From contig JBEBHP010000017.1 of the NCBI GenBank assembly GCA_040080835.1, positions 42,006-106,005 of the forward strand: 64,000 nt of DNA, given 5' to 3'. Positions within the stretch are counted from its first letter, which is position 1. Every line of letters begins with the position of its first letter. Under the pieces are notes generated by a model. The model was not told the origin of the DNA and ran no database searches. It was given only the letters and a program-made list of their open reading frames with translations. Both the position numbers and the translations under genes were made by a program. Shown piece by piece: positions 46,288 through 53,983 of the stretch. Source of the stretch: SZUA-430 sp040080835. Lineage in GTDB: Bacteria; Pseudomonadota; Alphaproteobacteria; Micropepsales; Micropepsaceae.

Positions 46288-47328
46288 ATGAGCATTGAAA
46301 ACCTGAAGGACTATTACGGACGAATTCTCAAGAATTCGAGTGATCTAAAAACAAGCGCCTGTTGTTTACCTGCACCGCCGCCGCGGCGGCTGCAGATGCT
46401 GCTCGCCGACATTCATGACGAAGTCAAAGACCGCTTCTACGGCTGTGGCCTCATCGCACCCGAAGTCCTGGACGGCGCGACCGTGATCGACCTCGGATGT
46501 GGCGCAGGACGCGATGCCTACCTGCTTTCTCGACTGGTTGGGAGCCGTGGCCGGGTGATTGGTGTCGATATGACTCGCGAACAACTCGCCGTTGCCAACA
46601 AGCATATCTCCTGGCACATGGACAAATACGGTTACAAAACGCCAAATGTTGAATTTCACGAAGGTTATATCGAGGCGCTCGATGAGCTTCCAATTCCACC
46701 GTCTAGCCTCGACGTTGCAGTTTCGAATTGCGTCATAAATCTCTCGCCAGACAAAGCCCGGGTATTCCAGCAGGCCTTCAGATTGCTTAAGCTTGGCGGT
46801 GAGTTGTACTTTTCAGACGTTTACGCGGATCGGCGCTTGCCGCCGGCGGTGCAGAACGACCCCGTCCTCCACGCAGAATGCGTCGGTGGCGCTCTTTATT
46901 GGAATGATTTTCTATATATTGCGAAACGAGCCGGCTTTCTTGACCCACGCCTGGTAACATCGCATGAGATCCAGATCTCGGATCCTCTTCTCAAGGCGCA
47001 AGTCGGCGCAACGCGCTTTTTTTCCGCAACATATCGCTTGTTCAAAATCGATAATTTAGAACCTGCCTGCGAAGACTACGGGCAGGCGGTCGTGTACAAA
47101 GGGGGTATTGAAGGAGCGGCGGACTTCCTCGACCTCGATGACCACCATCGCTTCGATGTCGGCCGCGTGGTTCCGGTCTGTGGGAACAGCCTTCGGATGC
47201 TCAAGGAAACACGGTTGTCGCCTTACTTTGAAGTTGTTGGCGAAGGCGCGCGGCATTTTGGACTTTTCCCCGGCTGTGGCACATTCCTGCCCTATGAAAC
47301 CACAACCGCTTCAAACACCTGCTGTTAG
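46288..47328 (+). CDS. arsM: Arsenite S-adenosylmethionine methyltransferase ArsM
   Basis: 346 residues. The N-terminal DLKTSACC and YGCG, SAM motif VIDLGCGAGRDAYLL, SNCVINLSPDK and the HAECVGGALYW segment are diagnostic of ArsM/AS3MT. The Cys set C25/C26, C53, C148 and C198 matches the arsenic-binding and redox Cys of algal ArsM (spacing 148 to 198 identical). It methylates As(III) stepwise to volatile or exported species. The C-terminus ends in FPGCGTF and a CC pair. No arsR, arsC or arsB is in the window. Confidence 0.92.
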   Translation: MSIENLKDYYGRILKNSSDLKTSACCLPAPPPRRLQMLLADIHDEVKDRFYGCGLIAPEVLDGATVIDLGCGAGRDAYLLSRLVGSRGRVIGVDMTREQLAVANKHISWHMDKYGYKTPNVEFHEGYIEALDELPIPPSSLDVAVSNCVINLSPDKARVFQQAFRLLKLGGELYFSDVYADRRLPPAVQNDPVLHAECVGGALYWNDFLYIAKRAGFLDPRLVTSHEIQISDPLLKAQVGATRFFSATYRLFKIDNLEPACEDYGQAVVYKGGIEGAADFLDLDDHHRFDVGRVVPVCGNSLRMLKETRLSPYFEVVGEGARHFGLFPGCGTFLPYETTTASNTCC

Positions 47329-47355
47329 CCACAACGGAGGAGCTGTTACACGACA

Positions 47356-48186
47356 ATGTTGAAGGCACTCGGACATTGGCTTGCCGATTATTTGACGAGT
47401 CCGGGACACTCCCACAGCACGTCGCCGCCCACACCCCTTTCGCTCTTGCGAAGGTCGCTGCGTCCAGGCGACGTGTTGCTGGTCGAAGGAAATAGTCGCA
47501 TCAGTGAAGCAATCAAGTACTTGACGCAATCGACTTGGTCGCATGCGGCTCTGTACATTGGTGATTATCACGCCCCAGGTGGCGGTGAAACAAGGCCCGC
47601 GCAATTTATTGAAGCCCATGCAGTCGAAGGTGTGCGTGTGGTTGGTATGGATGTGTATCGAGACAATCACTGTCGTATTTGTCGCCCCGTCGGCGTGACC
47701 CAAGACGAAATTAGTACCGTCATCACTTTTGCCCTGAACAAGCTCGGGCACAAATACGATTTAAAGAACATCATCGATCTTATGCGCTATTTGATACCAA
47801 CACCACCAGTGCCGGTGCGGTGGCGCAGGCGGATGATCGCACTGGGCAGCGGGGATCCAACCCGCGCAATCTGCTCAACATTGATTGCACAGTCCTTTCA
47901 GGCGATCCGCTATCCCGTGTTGCCTGATATCTCGACCGTCAGTGCTGCTACGGCCGATTGCCCGGGCTGCGTGGAAGAGTTGCTACGCGTGCGTCACCAC
48001 AGTCTTTTTGTGCCTCGCGATTTTGACGTCTCCCCATACTTTGAAGTTGTAAAACCGACCATCACAAGCGGTTTCGACTTTCACGCAATGAAATGGGCCC
48101 AAATGAACGAAGAACAGCTCAATGAGCTCAATCGTCTCACACGATCGTCCACGCCGCTGCACTCATCTGTCAACCGGAGGGATTGA
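47356..48186 (+). CDS. YiiX/YebB-like NlpC/P60-superfamily hydrolase
   Basis: 276 residues. RPGDVLLVEG, the His in STWSHAALYIGD (His63) and the Cys in RAICSTLIAQSFQ (Cys173) form the permuted papain-like active site of YiiX proteins. These hydrolyse amide or thioester bonds of unknown substrates, possibly lipids or peptides. No signal peptide is seen. It lies 27 bases after arsM and shares the direction of the cluster; its stop is six bases before the next gene start. Confidence 0.8.
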   Translation: MLKALGHWLADYLTSPGHSHSTSPPTPLSLLRRSLRPGDVLLVEGNSRISEAIKYLTQSTWSHAALYIGDYHAPGGGETRPAQFIEAHAVEGVRVVGMDVYRDNHCRICRPVGVTQDEISTVITFALNKLGHKYDLKNIIDLMRYLIPTPPVPVRWRRRMIALGSGDPTRAICSTLIAQSFQAIRYPVLPDISTVSAATADCPGCVEELLRVRHHSLFVPRDFDVSPYFEVVKPTITSGFDFHAMKWAQMNEEQLNELNRLTRSSTPLHSSVNRRD

Positions 48187-48191
48187 CTACC

Positions 48192-48740
48192 ATGACGCTG
48201 CTCAAGTCGTTGCCAACCAACGCCACTTTGCTCGATGTGTTCAAGACCTTTCCGGGCTCGGCGCGCCATTTAATCAGCTATCACGAAGTGCTGTTGCGCG
48301 GACCTTCGCCGTTCAGCCTGGCGGAACGTGAATTGATCGCAGCCTTTGTTTCAGGTCTCAATGCTTGTGCATACTGCCATGGCATTCACACCGTGACGGC
48401 AGAGAGGTTTGGAATCTCGGAAGGCCTTCTTCAAGCTTTGATTCATGACGTTGAAGCCGCCGATATTGATCCAAAGTTTCGGCCAATTCTGCGTTTCGTC
48501 CGGAAACTTTCGACCCTTCCCGCGAAAATCCTTCAGGCGGATGCTGACGCGGTGTACGACGCGGGCTGGAATGAAGCGGCGTTGCACGATGCGGTAGCCA
48601 TTTGCGCACTATTCAATTTCATGAACCGCTACGTCGAGGGCCTCGGGATCTCTGCCGACGCAACGTATTTTCAACTATCCGGCGATCGCCTGCATCGCGG
48701 CGGCTATGCCGGGCTATTGCAACAACTCCCTGATAGGTAA
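48192..48740 (+). CDS. AhpD-like (uncharacterised peroxidase-related) protein
   Basis: 182 residues. The CxxC redox motif is NACAYCHGIHTVTAERFGI (Cys59, Cys62) in a CMD domain of the peroxidase-related subgroup. It is predicted to act as a disulfide reductase or peroxidase. It is the last gene before the IS481 element, which has inserted three bases after its stop region (48744), leaving the coding sequence intact. Confidence 0.82.
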   Translation: MTLLKSLPTNATLLDVFKTFPGSARHLISYHEVLLRGPSPFSLAERELIAAFVSGLNACAYCHGIHTVTAERFGISEGLLQALIHDVEAADIDPKFRPILRFVRKLSTLPAKILQADADAVYDAGWNEAALHDAVAICALFNFMNRYVEGLGISADATYFQLSGDRLHRGGYAGLLQQLPDR

Positions 48741-48743
48741 GCT

Positions 48744-49797
48744 AGATGTACAGTCCCGCAGTGTGATGGAATCAGTATATCTGATCCGTTATTTCGGGAG
48801 AAGCTATGGGACAGGTACTTCACGGCAGCGCCACGACAACGCACGCCGTCCGAGCGGCAATACAGCGATCGAAAGCTACGGCCAAAGACTTAGCTCTGCG
48901 CTACGGACTTGATCCAAAGACGGTCGCGAAGTGGAAAAAACGCGATCATGTCGAAGACGCTCCTATGGGGCCAAAGGCGCCACGCTCGACCGTGTTGTCG
49001 GCCGAGCACGAGGCGCTGTGCGTTGCCTTTCGCAAACACACGCTGCTTCCCCTGGATGATTGCCTCTATGCCCTGCAGGCGACAATCCCATCCCTGACGC
49101 GATCGTCACTGCATCGCTTGTTTCAGCGTCATGACATCAGCAGGCTACCTGATGTTGAAGGGGAAAAATCGCCCAAGAAAAAGTTCAAGTCCTATCCTAT
49201 TGGCTATTTCCACATCGACATCGCCGAGGTTCGGACTGAAGAAGGCAAGCTCTATATGATTGTGGCGATTGACCGGACGTCCAAGTTTGCCTTCGCTGAA
49301 CTCCACGAACGCGCGACGCGCAGGATCGCCGGTGACTTCCTTCGCCGTTTGATCGACATTGTTCCTTACAAAATCCATACCGTGCTTACGGACAACGGTA
49401 CACACTTTACGACCCCAGGAAATGCGGAGTCGGCTGCCAATGAAATCAGGGCCGCAATCGCTTCAGGTGAACAGTTCCGGGCGCATTCATTCGAGTTGGC
49501 TTGTGCTCAAAACAACATTGATCATCGACTGACCAAGCCCTTCCATCCTTGGACCAACGGCCAGGTCGAACGCATGAATCGTACGCTGAAAGAAGCAACG
49601 GTTCGCAGGTATCACTACGAAAGCCACGACTGCCTTCGGCGGCATCTATCGGACTTCCTCGATGCCTATAACTTCGCCAAACGGCTGAAGACCCTAAACG
49701 GCATGACCCCTTTCGAGTTCATCTGTTCGGTATGGACAAAAGAGCCAAACAGATTCAGAGTTGACCCAACCCATCACACTCCGGGACTGAACATCTA
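48744..49797 (+). mobile_element. IS481-family insertion sequence, apparently complete
   Basis: About 1054 bases with terminal inverted repeats of 27 to 28 bases (left TAGATGTACAGTCCCGC..., right end the complement of TAGATGTTCAGTCCCGG...; 24 of 27 positions match). The left end follows a C, giving CTAG; the right end gives CTAA. A 4-base CTAG-type target duplication with one mismatch is possible, in line with the CTAG preference known for IS481. One transposase gene fills it. Confidence 0.88.
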
Positions 49798-49798
49798 A
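48806..49798 (+). CDS. IS481-family DDE transposase
   Basis: 330 residues. The N-terminal helix-turn-helix (about 15 to 45: AKDLALRYGLDPKTVAKWKK) is followed by the rve integrase core with D138 (YFHIDIAEV), D196 (VLTDNGTHF) and E255 (WTNGQVERMNRTL). Its last residues and stop codon are within the right terminal repeat. Length and motifs are intact, so it is probably active. No frameshift is seen. Confidence 0.95.
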   Translation: MGQVLHGSATTTHAVRAAIQRSKATAKDLALRYGLDPKTVAKWKKRDHVEDAPMGPKAPRSTVLSAEHEALCVAFRKHTLLPLDDCLYALQATIPSLTRSSLHRLFQRHDISRLPDVEGEKSPKKKFKSYPIGYFHIDIAEVRTEEGKLYMIVAIDRTSKFAFAELHERATRRIAGDFLRRLIDIVPYKIHTVLTDNGTHFTTPGNAESAANEIRAAIASGEQFRAHSFELACAQNNIDHRLTKPFHPWTNGQVERMNRTLKEATVRRYHYESHDCLRRHLSDFLDAYNFAKRLKTLNGMTPFEFICSVWTKEPNRFRVDPTHHTPGLNI

Positions 49799-50048
49799 TG
49801 CTCCGCTGACCTCGCTTTTCAGACACGGCTGAGCAGATTTTCGGCCGTCGACGCCGCATTTCCTTTGATCACGTCACTGTGAGCAGGCGCAACCCTTTGC
49901 CCCTTTCGAACGAACATAAATTCAGAACCTACGCGATTGCTTGTCAGCGCGCTGATTGAGTCAGGCAAGTTTCTCTTCATCCGCATCGGATCATGCGCAT
50001 TTGGAGCGGGTATGACGATGTTGGCCCAGATCACTACTGCGAGGCACC
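49798..50048. other. Interval between IS481 and the radical SAM gene
   Basis: About 250 bases. A minus-strand frame from 50088 to 49819 (89 residues, GTG start) begins with a signal-peptide-like segment (SVPWCLAVVIWANIVIPAP) but overlaps the radical SAM start and has no known family. It may be a real small exported protein; support is weak. Confidence 0.3.
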
Positions 50049-51017
50049 ATGGGACTGAATAACGCCACCACAAGACATGTCGAGGCACGACAGCCTCTAA
50101 AGTTCACCGACGCTCACCTGACCGCAAACGGCGAACGGCGGGCTGCGGTCACGTTTCAACATATGGACATTCTTTGGTTTAATACGGGAACGCTGTGCAA
50201 TATTGAGTGCAAGAATTGCTATATCGAGTCTTCGCCAATTAATGATGGACTTTCGTATCTGACCAAACAAGATCTAGTTTCTCTTCTCGATGAGGCAGAG
50301 AGGATCGGACAGAGACCTGCGGTTGTTGGATTTACGGGTGGCGAGCCGTTCATGAACCCCACCACGACCGACATGCTGGACGCCGCGCTTGAACGGGGAC
50401 ATGACGTTCTCGTATTAACCAATGCCATGAGGCCGATGATGCGGGCTCGTGTGCAAACGGGTCTGCTGGAACTCAATAAAAAATATACATCCCGCCTGAC
50501 TCTTCGCGTCAGTCTTGATCATTGGCGCCCCGAACTCCACGATGAAGAACGCGGTACGAAAAGCTTTGACGTAGCGCTTCGCGGCTTGAAGTGGCTGTGC
50601 AGAAACAACTTCCGAATTGCCGTCGCCGGCCGTCTTCGTTGGGGCGATGCTGAATCCGAAATTCGCGGCGGATTCGCCGAACTCTTTGCGAAGCATGAGA
50701 TCGAGCTGGATTCGCGCAATCCCCAGGCGTTGATGCTTTTCCCCGAGATGGACGAGAACGCGCCCGTGCCTGAGATTACCGACGCCTGCTGGGGACTTTT
50801 GAACAGGAAACCCGGCGACATGATGTGCGCGTCAAGCCGGATGATAGTCAAGCGCAAGGGCGCCACCGGACCAACCGTCGTTGCCTGCACTCTCCTCCCC
50901 TACGATATGAAATTCGACTTTGGATCTCGTTTGATGGATGCACTTTTGCCGGTGAAACTCAATCACCCCCATTGTTCGAAGTTTTGCGTGCTGGGCGGTG
51001 GCAGTTGCAGCAAATAG
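50049..51017 (+). CDS. Radical SAM protein with Cys-rich C-terminus, function unknown
   Basis: 322 residues. The SAM iron-sulfur motif is TLCNIECKNCYIESSP (C50-x3-C54-x2-C57). The glycine motif GFTGGEPFMNP follows. The C-terminus ends CSKFCVLGGGSCSK with C309, C313 and C320, which could bind a second cluster or a metal. No SPASM domain is recognised, nor a precursor peptide gene next to it. The fold suggests radical modification of a peptide, lipid or metalloid compound. It lies alone between IS481 and mer, so it may be part of the metal cluster displaced by the IS. Confidence 0.85.
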   Translation: MGLNNATTRHVEARQPLKFTDAHLTANGERRAAVTFQHMDILWFNTGTLCNIECKNCYIESSPINDGLSYLTKQDLVSLLDEAERIGQRPAVVGFTGGEPFMNPTTTDMLDAALERGHDVLVLTNAMRPMMRARVQTGLLELNKKYTSRLTLRVSLDHWRPELHDEERGTKSFDVALRGLKWLCRNNFRIAVAGRLRWGDAESEIRGGFAELFAKHEIELDSRNPQALMLFPEMDENAPVPEITDACWGLLNRKPGDMMCASSRMIVKRKGATGPTVVACTLLPYDMKFDFGSRLMDALLPVKLNHPHCSKFCVLGGGSCSK

Positions 51018-51063
51018 TCGCCGGTCTGGTCTTCGGCAAGCCAAAACTCAAGAACGCGCGAAC

Positions 51064-51477
51064 TCACGAAGAAAGCGCGTCAAGCACCGGACACTCTGGA
51101 ACTTTCTTTCCGGTGCACTTCTTCGCTGCAGCAGAGAGGACTCCCTCGATTCGCTTTAGATCACGGATTCTGGCGCGCACATCGGCAAGGTGCTTTTCAG
51201 TCCGCTTCTTGAATTCCGAACAAGTACCAAGCCCGCCGTCGATAAGTGCTAGCAGGCCACGGATTTCATCAATATCGAAGCCAAGATCACGTCCACGCAG
51301 TATGAAGCGAAGGCGCAACACATGACTTTCGTCGTAAACCCGGTACCCCGTTACCGTGCGCGGCGGATCGGGCAACAAATTGATATTCTCATAGTACCGG
51401 ATCGTTTCATGATTGCAGCCCGTACGTGCGGCCAGTTCGGCACGAAGTAACCGCTTCCCGGAAACGTGAGTGCTCAT
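51064..51477 (-). CDS. merR: Mercury-responsive MerR regulator
   Basis: 137 residues. The winged helix has RAELAARTGCNHETIRYYENI. Cys86, Cys121 and Cys129 have the spacing (35, then 8) of the Hg(II)-binding Cys of MerR (82, 117, 126). It represses and, with Hg(II), twists and activates the mer promoter. AAGGAG lies eight bases before the start. It is divergent from merT with the operator between them. Confidence 0.93.
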   Translation of the reverse strand: MSTHVSGKRLLRAELAARTGCNHETIRYYENINLLPDPPRTVTGYRVYDESHVLRLRFILRGRDLGFDIDEIRGLLALIDGGLGTCSEFKKRTEKHLADVRARIRDLKRIEGVLSAAAKKCTGKKVPECPVLDALSS

Positions 51478-51490
51478 CGCGAGAAACTCC

Positions 51491-51521
51491 TTGAGTCTGT
51501 AGCTACTACAGACTGTAGCGT
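51491..51521 (+). promoter_or_regulatory. mer promoter/operator with 19-bp spacer
   Basis: -35 TTGAGT (51491 to 51496) and -10 TAGCGT (51516 to 51521) are separated by 19 bases, the over-long spacer of MerR-type promoters. Inside is the dyad CTGTAG-CTA-CTACAG (51497 to 51511), the MerR binding site. Confidence 0.9.
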
Positions 51522-51564
51522 GTTGCTTGTAATTGTTCGAGACCTTTCCGTGAATGTTGATCAA

Positions 51565-51960
51565 ATGAGCGAAGTGCAGAGCGGACCGGTAAGGCCGCGC
51601 CCACCCACCAAGGCCGATCACCGCCAAAGCTGGCTTGCGGCTCTAGGCGTAACCGGTGCGATCTTGGCCTCGTCATGCTGTGTGGTGCCGCTGCTCCTTG
51701 TCCTATTGGGCGTGTCCGGAGCGTGGATCGGCAACCTGACCGCCCTCGAACCCTACAAGCCGTTGTTTACAGTGGTGACGTTGGTGTTCATCGGGCTCGG
51801 CTTCTGGCACGTCTATTTCAAGCCGAAACCGGCATGCGCGGACGGTTCTTATTGCGCGCGCCCACGAGCGTCGCTCATCACCAAATCGGCGTTGTGGGGC
51901 GCAACCGTTCTAATCATCTTGTCCATCACCGTCGATTGGTGGGCACCGCTCTTTTACTAA
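51565..51960 (+). CDS. merT: Mercuric ion transporter MerT
   Basis: 131 residues with three membrane helices. The first carries the Hg-binding pair Cys38-Cys39 (LASSCCVVPLLLVLLG); a cytoplasmic loop carries Cys91 and Cys97 (KPACADGSYCARP). It takes Hg(II) from MerP and passes it to MerA. The start at 51565 fits family length; the open frame upstream lies over the promoter. Confidence 0.93.
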   Translation: MSEVQSGPVRPRPPTKADHRQSWLAALGVTGAILASSCCVVPLLLVLLGVSGAWIGNLTALEPYKPLFTVVTLVFIGLGFWHVYFKPKPACADGSYCARPRASLITKSALWGATVLIILSITVDWWAPLFY

Positions 51961-51974
51961 AGGAGAATTACATC

Positions 51975-52322
51975 ATGGCGAAACACCTGATCCTTGCCGC
52001 AAGCCTATTCGTGCTTGCCTTTGTTGGACTTACAGGCGGGTTCGCGTTTTGGCCGTCTTCGGCTGACACAGGGCAGAACGCGACAGAGAACCTGGCGACC
52101 GCGACCTTTGCGGTTGAAAACATGACCTGCGGCGCCTGTCCGATCACAGTCAAAAAAGCCATGTTGCGTGTGGCTGGTGTCCGATCTGTACAAATCGACT
52201 TCGAAAAGAAAATAGCGACCGTGGTTTTCGATCGATCTGTCGCATCACCCGAAGCAATCGCTGCTGCCGCGACAAACGCCGGCTATCCCGCTCGCCTGGC
52301 GAAGCTGGGCTACTCACGATGA
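51975..52322 (+). CDS. merP: Periplasmic mercury-binding protein MerP
   Basis: 115 residues. An N-terminal membrane/signal segment (residues 4 to 27) is followed by an HMA domain with VENMTCGACPITVKKA (Cys52, Cys55). It binds Hg(II) in the periplasm and hands it to MerT. AGGAGAATTACATC precedes the start. The stop overlaps merF by ATGA. Confidence 0.94.
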   Translation: MAKHLILAASLFVLAFVGLTGGFAFWPSSADTGQNATENLATATFAVENMTCGACPITVKKAMLRVAGVRSVQIDFEKKIATVVFDRSVASPEAIAAAATNAGYPARLAKLGYSR

Positions 52323-52534
52323 AGGACGGTACGATTGTCGGGACTGGTCTTGCAGGGTCGATCATCGCTGCGATCTGCTGCTTCACGCCCATTCTCGTGG
52401 TGGGACTGGGAGCAGTCGGTCTGTCGGCCTGGCTCGGCTGGATTGACTATGTGCTGCTCCCGACCCTTGCGGTGTTTCTCGGCATCACCGCTTACGGCCT
52501 CTGGCGGCGGGCCCGCGGCAAGCCGAAACATTAA
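52319..52534 (+). CDS. merF: Mercury transport protein MerF
   Basis: 71 residues with two membrane helices. The Hg-binding pair Cys20-Cys21 (IIAAICCFTPILVVGLG) is present. The second Cys pair of classical MerF is missing; the C-terminus is basic. It is a second mercury importer beside MerT, and is translationally coupled to merP. Confidence 0.9.
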   Translation: MKDGTIVGTGLAGSIIAAICCFTPILVVGLGAVGLSAWLGWIDYVLLPTLAVFLGITAYGLWRRARGKPKH

Positions 52535-52552
52535 CAAATGGGAGCGCCCGAC

Positions 52553-53983
52553 ATGTCTGACTGCTGCGTGATCACAAGCAGAGCGATGGGTTCATATGAC
52601 CTTGCCGTTATCGGCGCAGGCTCGGCGGGCTTCTCGGCTGCGATTACTGCCGCAGAGCAAGGCGCGAATGTCGCTCTGATCGGCCACGGCGAGATCGGTG
52701 GTACCTGCGTCAACGTCGGTTGCGTGCCATCGAAGACCATGATCCGCGCCGCTGAGGCCCTTCATGGTGCACGCGCGATGAACCGGTTCGACGGACTTGC
52801 CGGAGAGGCAAAAGTCGACAGCTGGCGTCGGCTCATCGCCGCGAAGGATGATCTGGTCACAACATTGCGCCAGAAGAAATACATCGAGTTGTTGCCAGCG
52901 TATGATCGCGTTACCTATCTTGAGGGCGCTGCGAGGATTGCGGATGGAGGGGTCGAGGTTACGGGCAAACTGATCCGTGTACCGAAAATGATTATCGCCA
53001 CCGGAACGCGCCCGGCAATTCCTTCGATCCCCGGGCTCGACCAGGTGAAATACCTGACCAGCACTTCGCTCCTCGAACTCGAGACTCTGCCAAAGAGTCT
53101 CGTCGTCATTGGCGGAGGGTTCGTCGGCGCAGAGCTCGCGCAAATGATGGCGCGGATGGGAACGGACGTGACTCTGGTCTGCCGCTCGCGGCTTCTGCCG
53201 CAAGCCGAGCCGGAGGTGTCCGATGCATTAATGGATGTCTTCCGCAGCGAGAGCATCCGTCTCTATTGCGGCATCACTTATGATACCTGCCATGAAGATG
53301 CGAGCGGCGTCACTGTTTGCGTGAAAGAAGGCAAAGAGCTCGTCGAGATCAAAGCCGAGAAACTATTGATCGCGACGGGTCGCGATCCGAATGTGGAGTA
53401 TCTCGGCCTCGTCGAAGCGGGCATTGCCCAAGACGCACGCGGCGCGATCATCGTCGATGACCGGATGCGCACGTCGAACTCGGGGATCTATGCCGCGGGT
53501 GATGTTACCGGCCGGGACCAGTTCGTTTATATGGCGGCTTATGGTGCCAAGGTTGCTGCGTGCAATGCGCTGAATGGTGATAGTGTTGTTTACAGTAACG
53601 CCACCATGCCTTGGGTCGCCTTCACCGATCCGCAGGTCGCCGGCGTAGGGCTGACCGAAGCGGATGCCAAAGCCGCCGGGTATCATGTTAAGATTTCCGT
53701 CGTTCATCTCACTCAGGTGCCGCGCGCGCTTGCCGCACGCGACACTCGCGGGCTGATGAAGCTCGTGGCCGACGCCGACACCGATCGTCTGCTCGGTGCG
53801 CAGGTTCTCGCTCCGGAAGGCGCCGACAGCATTCAGACCATGGTGCTCGCCCTCAAACACGCAATGACCGCCAGGGAGCTTGGGGAAACGATCTTTCCGT
53901 ACTTGACGACGGTGGAAGGACTCAAGCTGGCCACCCAAGGCTTTGAGAGGGACGTACACAAATTGTCATGTTGTGCAGGCTAA
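52553..53983 (+). CDS. merA: Mercuric reductase MerA (no N-terminal HMA domain)
   Basis: 476 residues. The flavin motif GAGSAG is near residue 21, the redox-active pair C52-x4-C57 in GGTCVNVGCVPSK, NAD-binding GGGFVGAE, and the C-terminal Hg-binding vicinal pair C473-C474 (KLSCCAG). It reduces Hg(II) to Hg(0) with NADPH. The N-terminal NmerA metallochaperone domain is lacking, though Cys4-Cys5 at the start may partly stand in. GGGAG precedes the start at 52553. Confidence 0.95.
   Translation: MSDCCVITSRAMGSYDLAVIGAGSAGFSAAITAAEQGANVALIGHGEIGGTCVNVGCVPSKTMIRAAEALHGARAMNRFDGLAGEAKVDSWRRLIAAKDDLVTTLRQKKYIELLPAYDRVTYLEGAARIADGGVEVTGKLIRVPKMIIATGTRPAIPSIPGLDQVKYLTSTSLLELETLPKSLVVIGGGFVGAELAQMMARMGTDVTLVCRSRLLPQAEPEVSDALMDVFRSESIRLYCGITYDTCHEDASGVTVCVKEGKELVEIKAEKLLIATGRDPNVEYLGLVEAGIAQDARGAIIVDDRMRTSNSGIYAAGDVTGRDQFVYMAAYGAKVAACNALNGDSVVYSNATMPWVAFTDPQVAGVGLTEADAKAAGYHVKISVVHLTQVPRALAARDTRGLMKLVADADTDRLLGAQVLAPEGADSIQTMVLALKHAMTARELGETIFPYLTTVEGLKLATQGFERDVHKLSCCAG

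Noticed and set aside
49819..50088. 89-residue minus-strand frame before the radical SAM gene
   Set aside because: It has a signal-like start but overlaps the radical SAM start, has no recognised family, and begins at GTG without a clear ribosome site; kept only as a remark.
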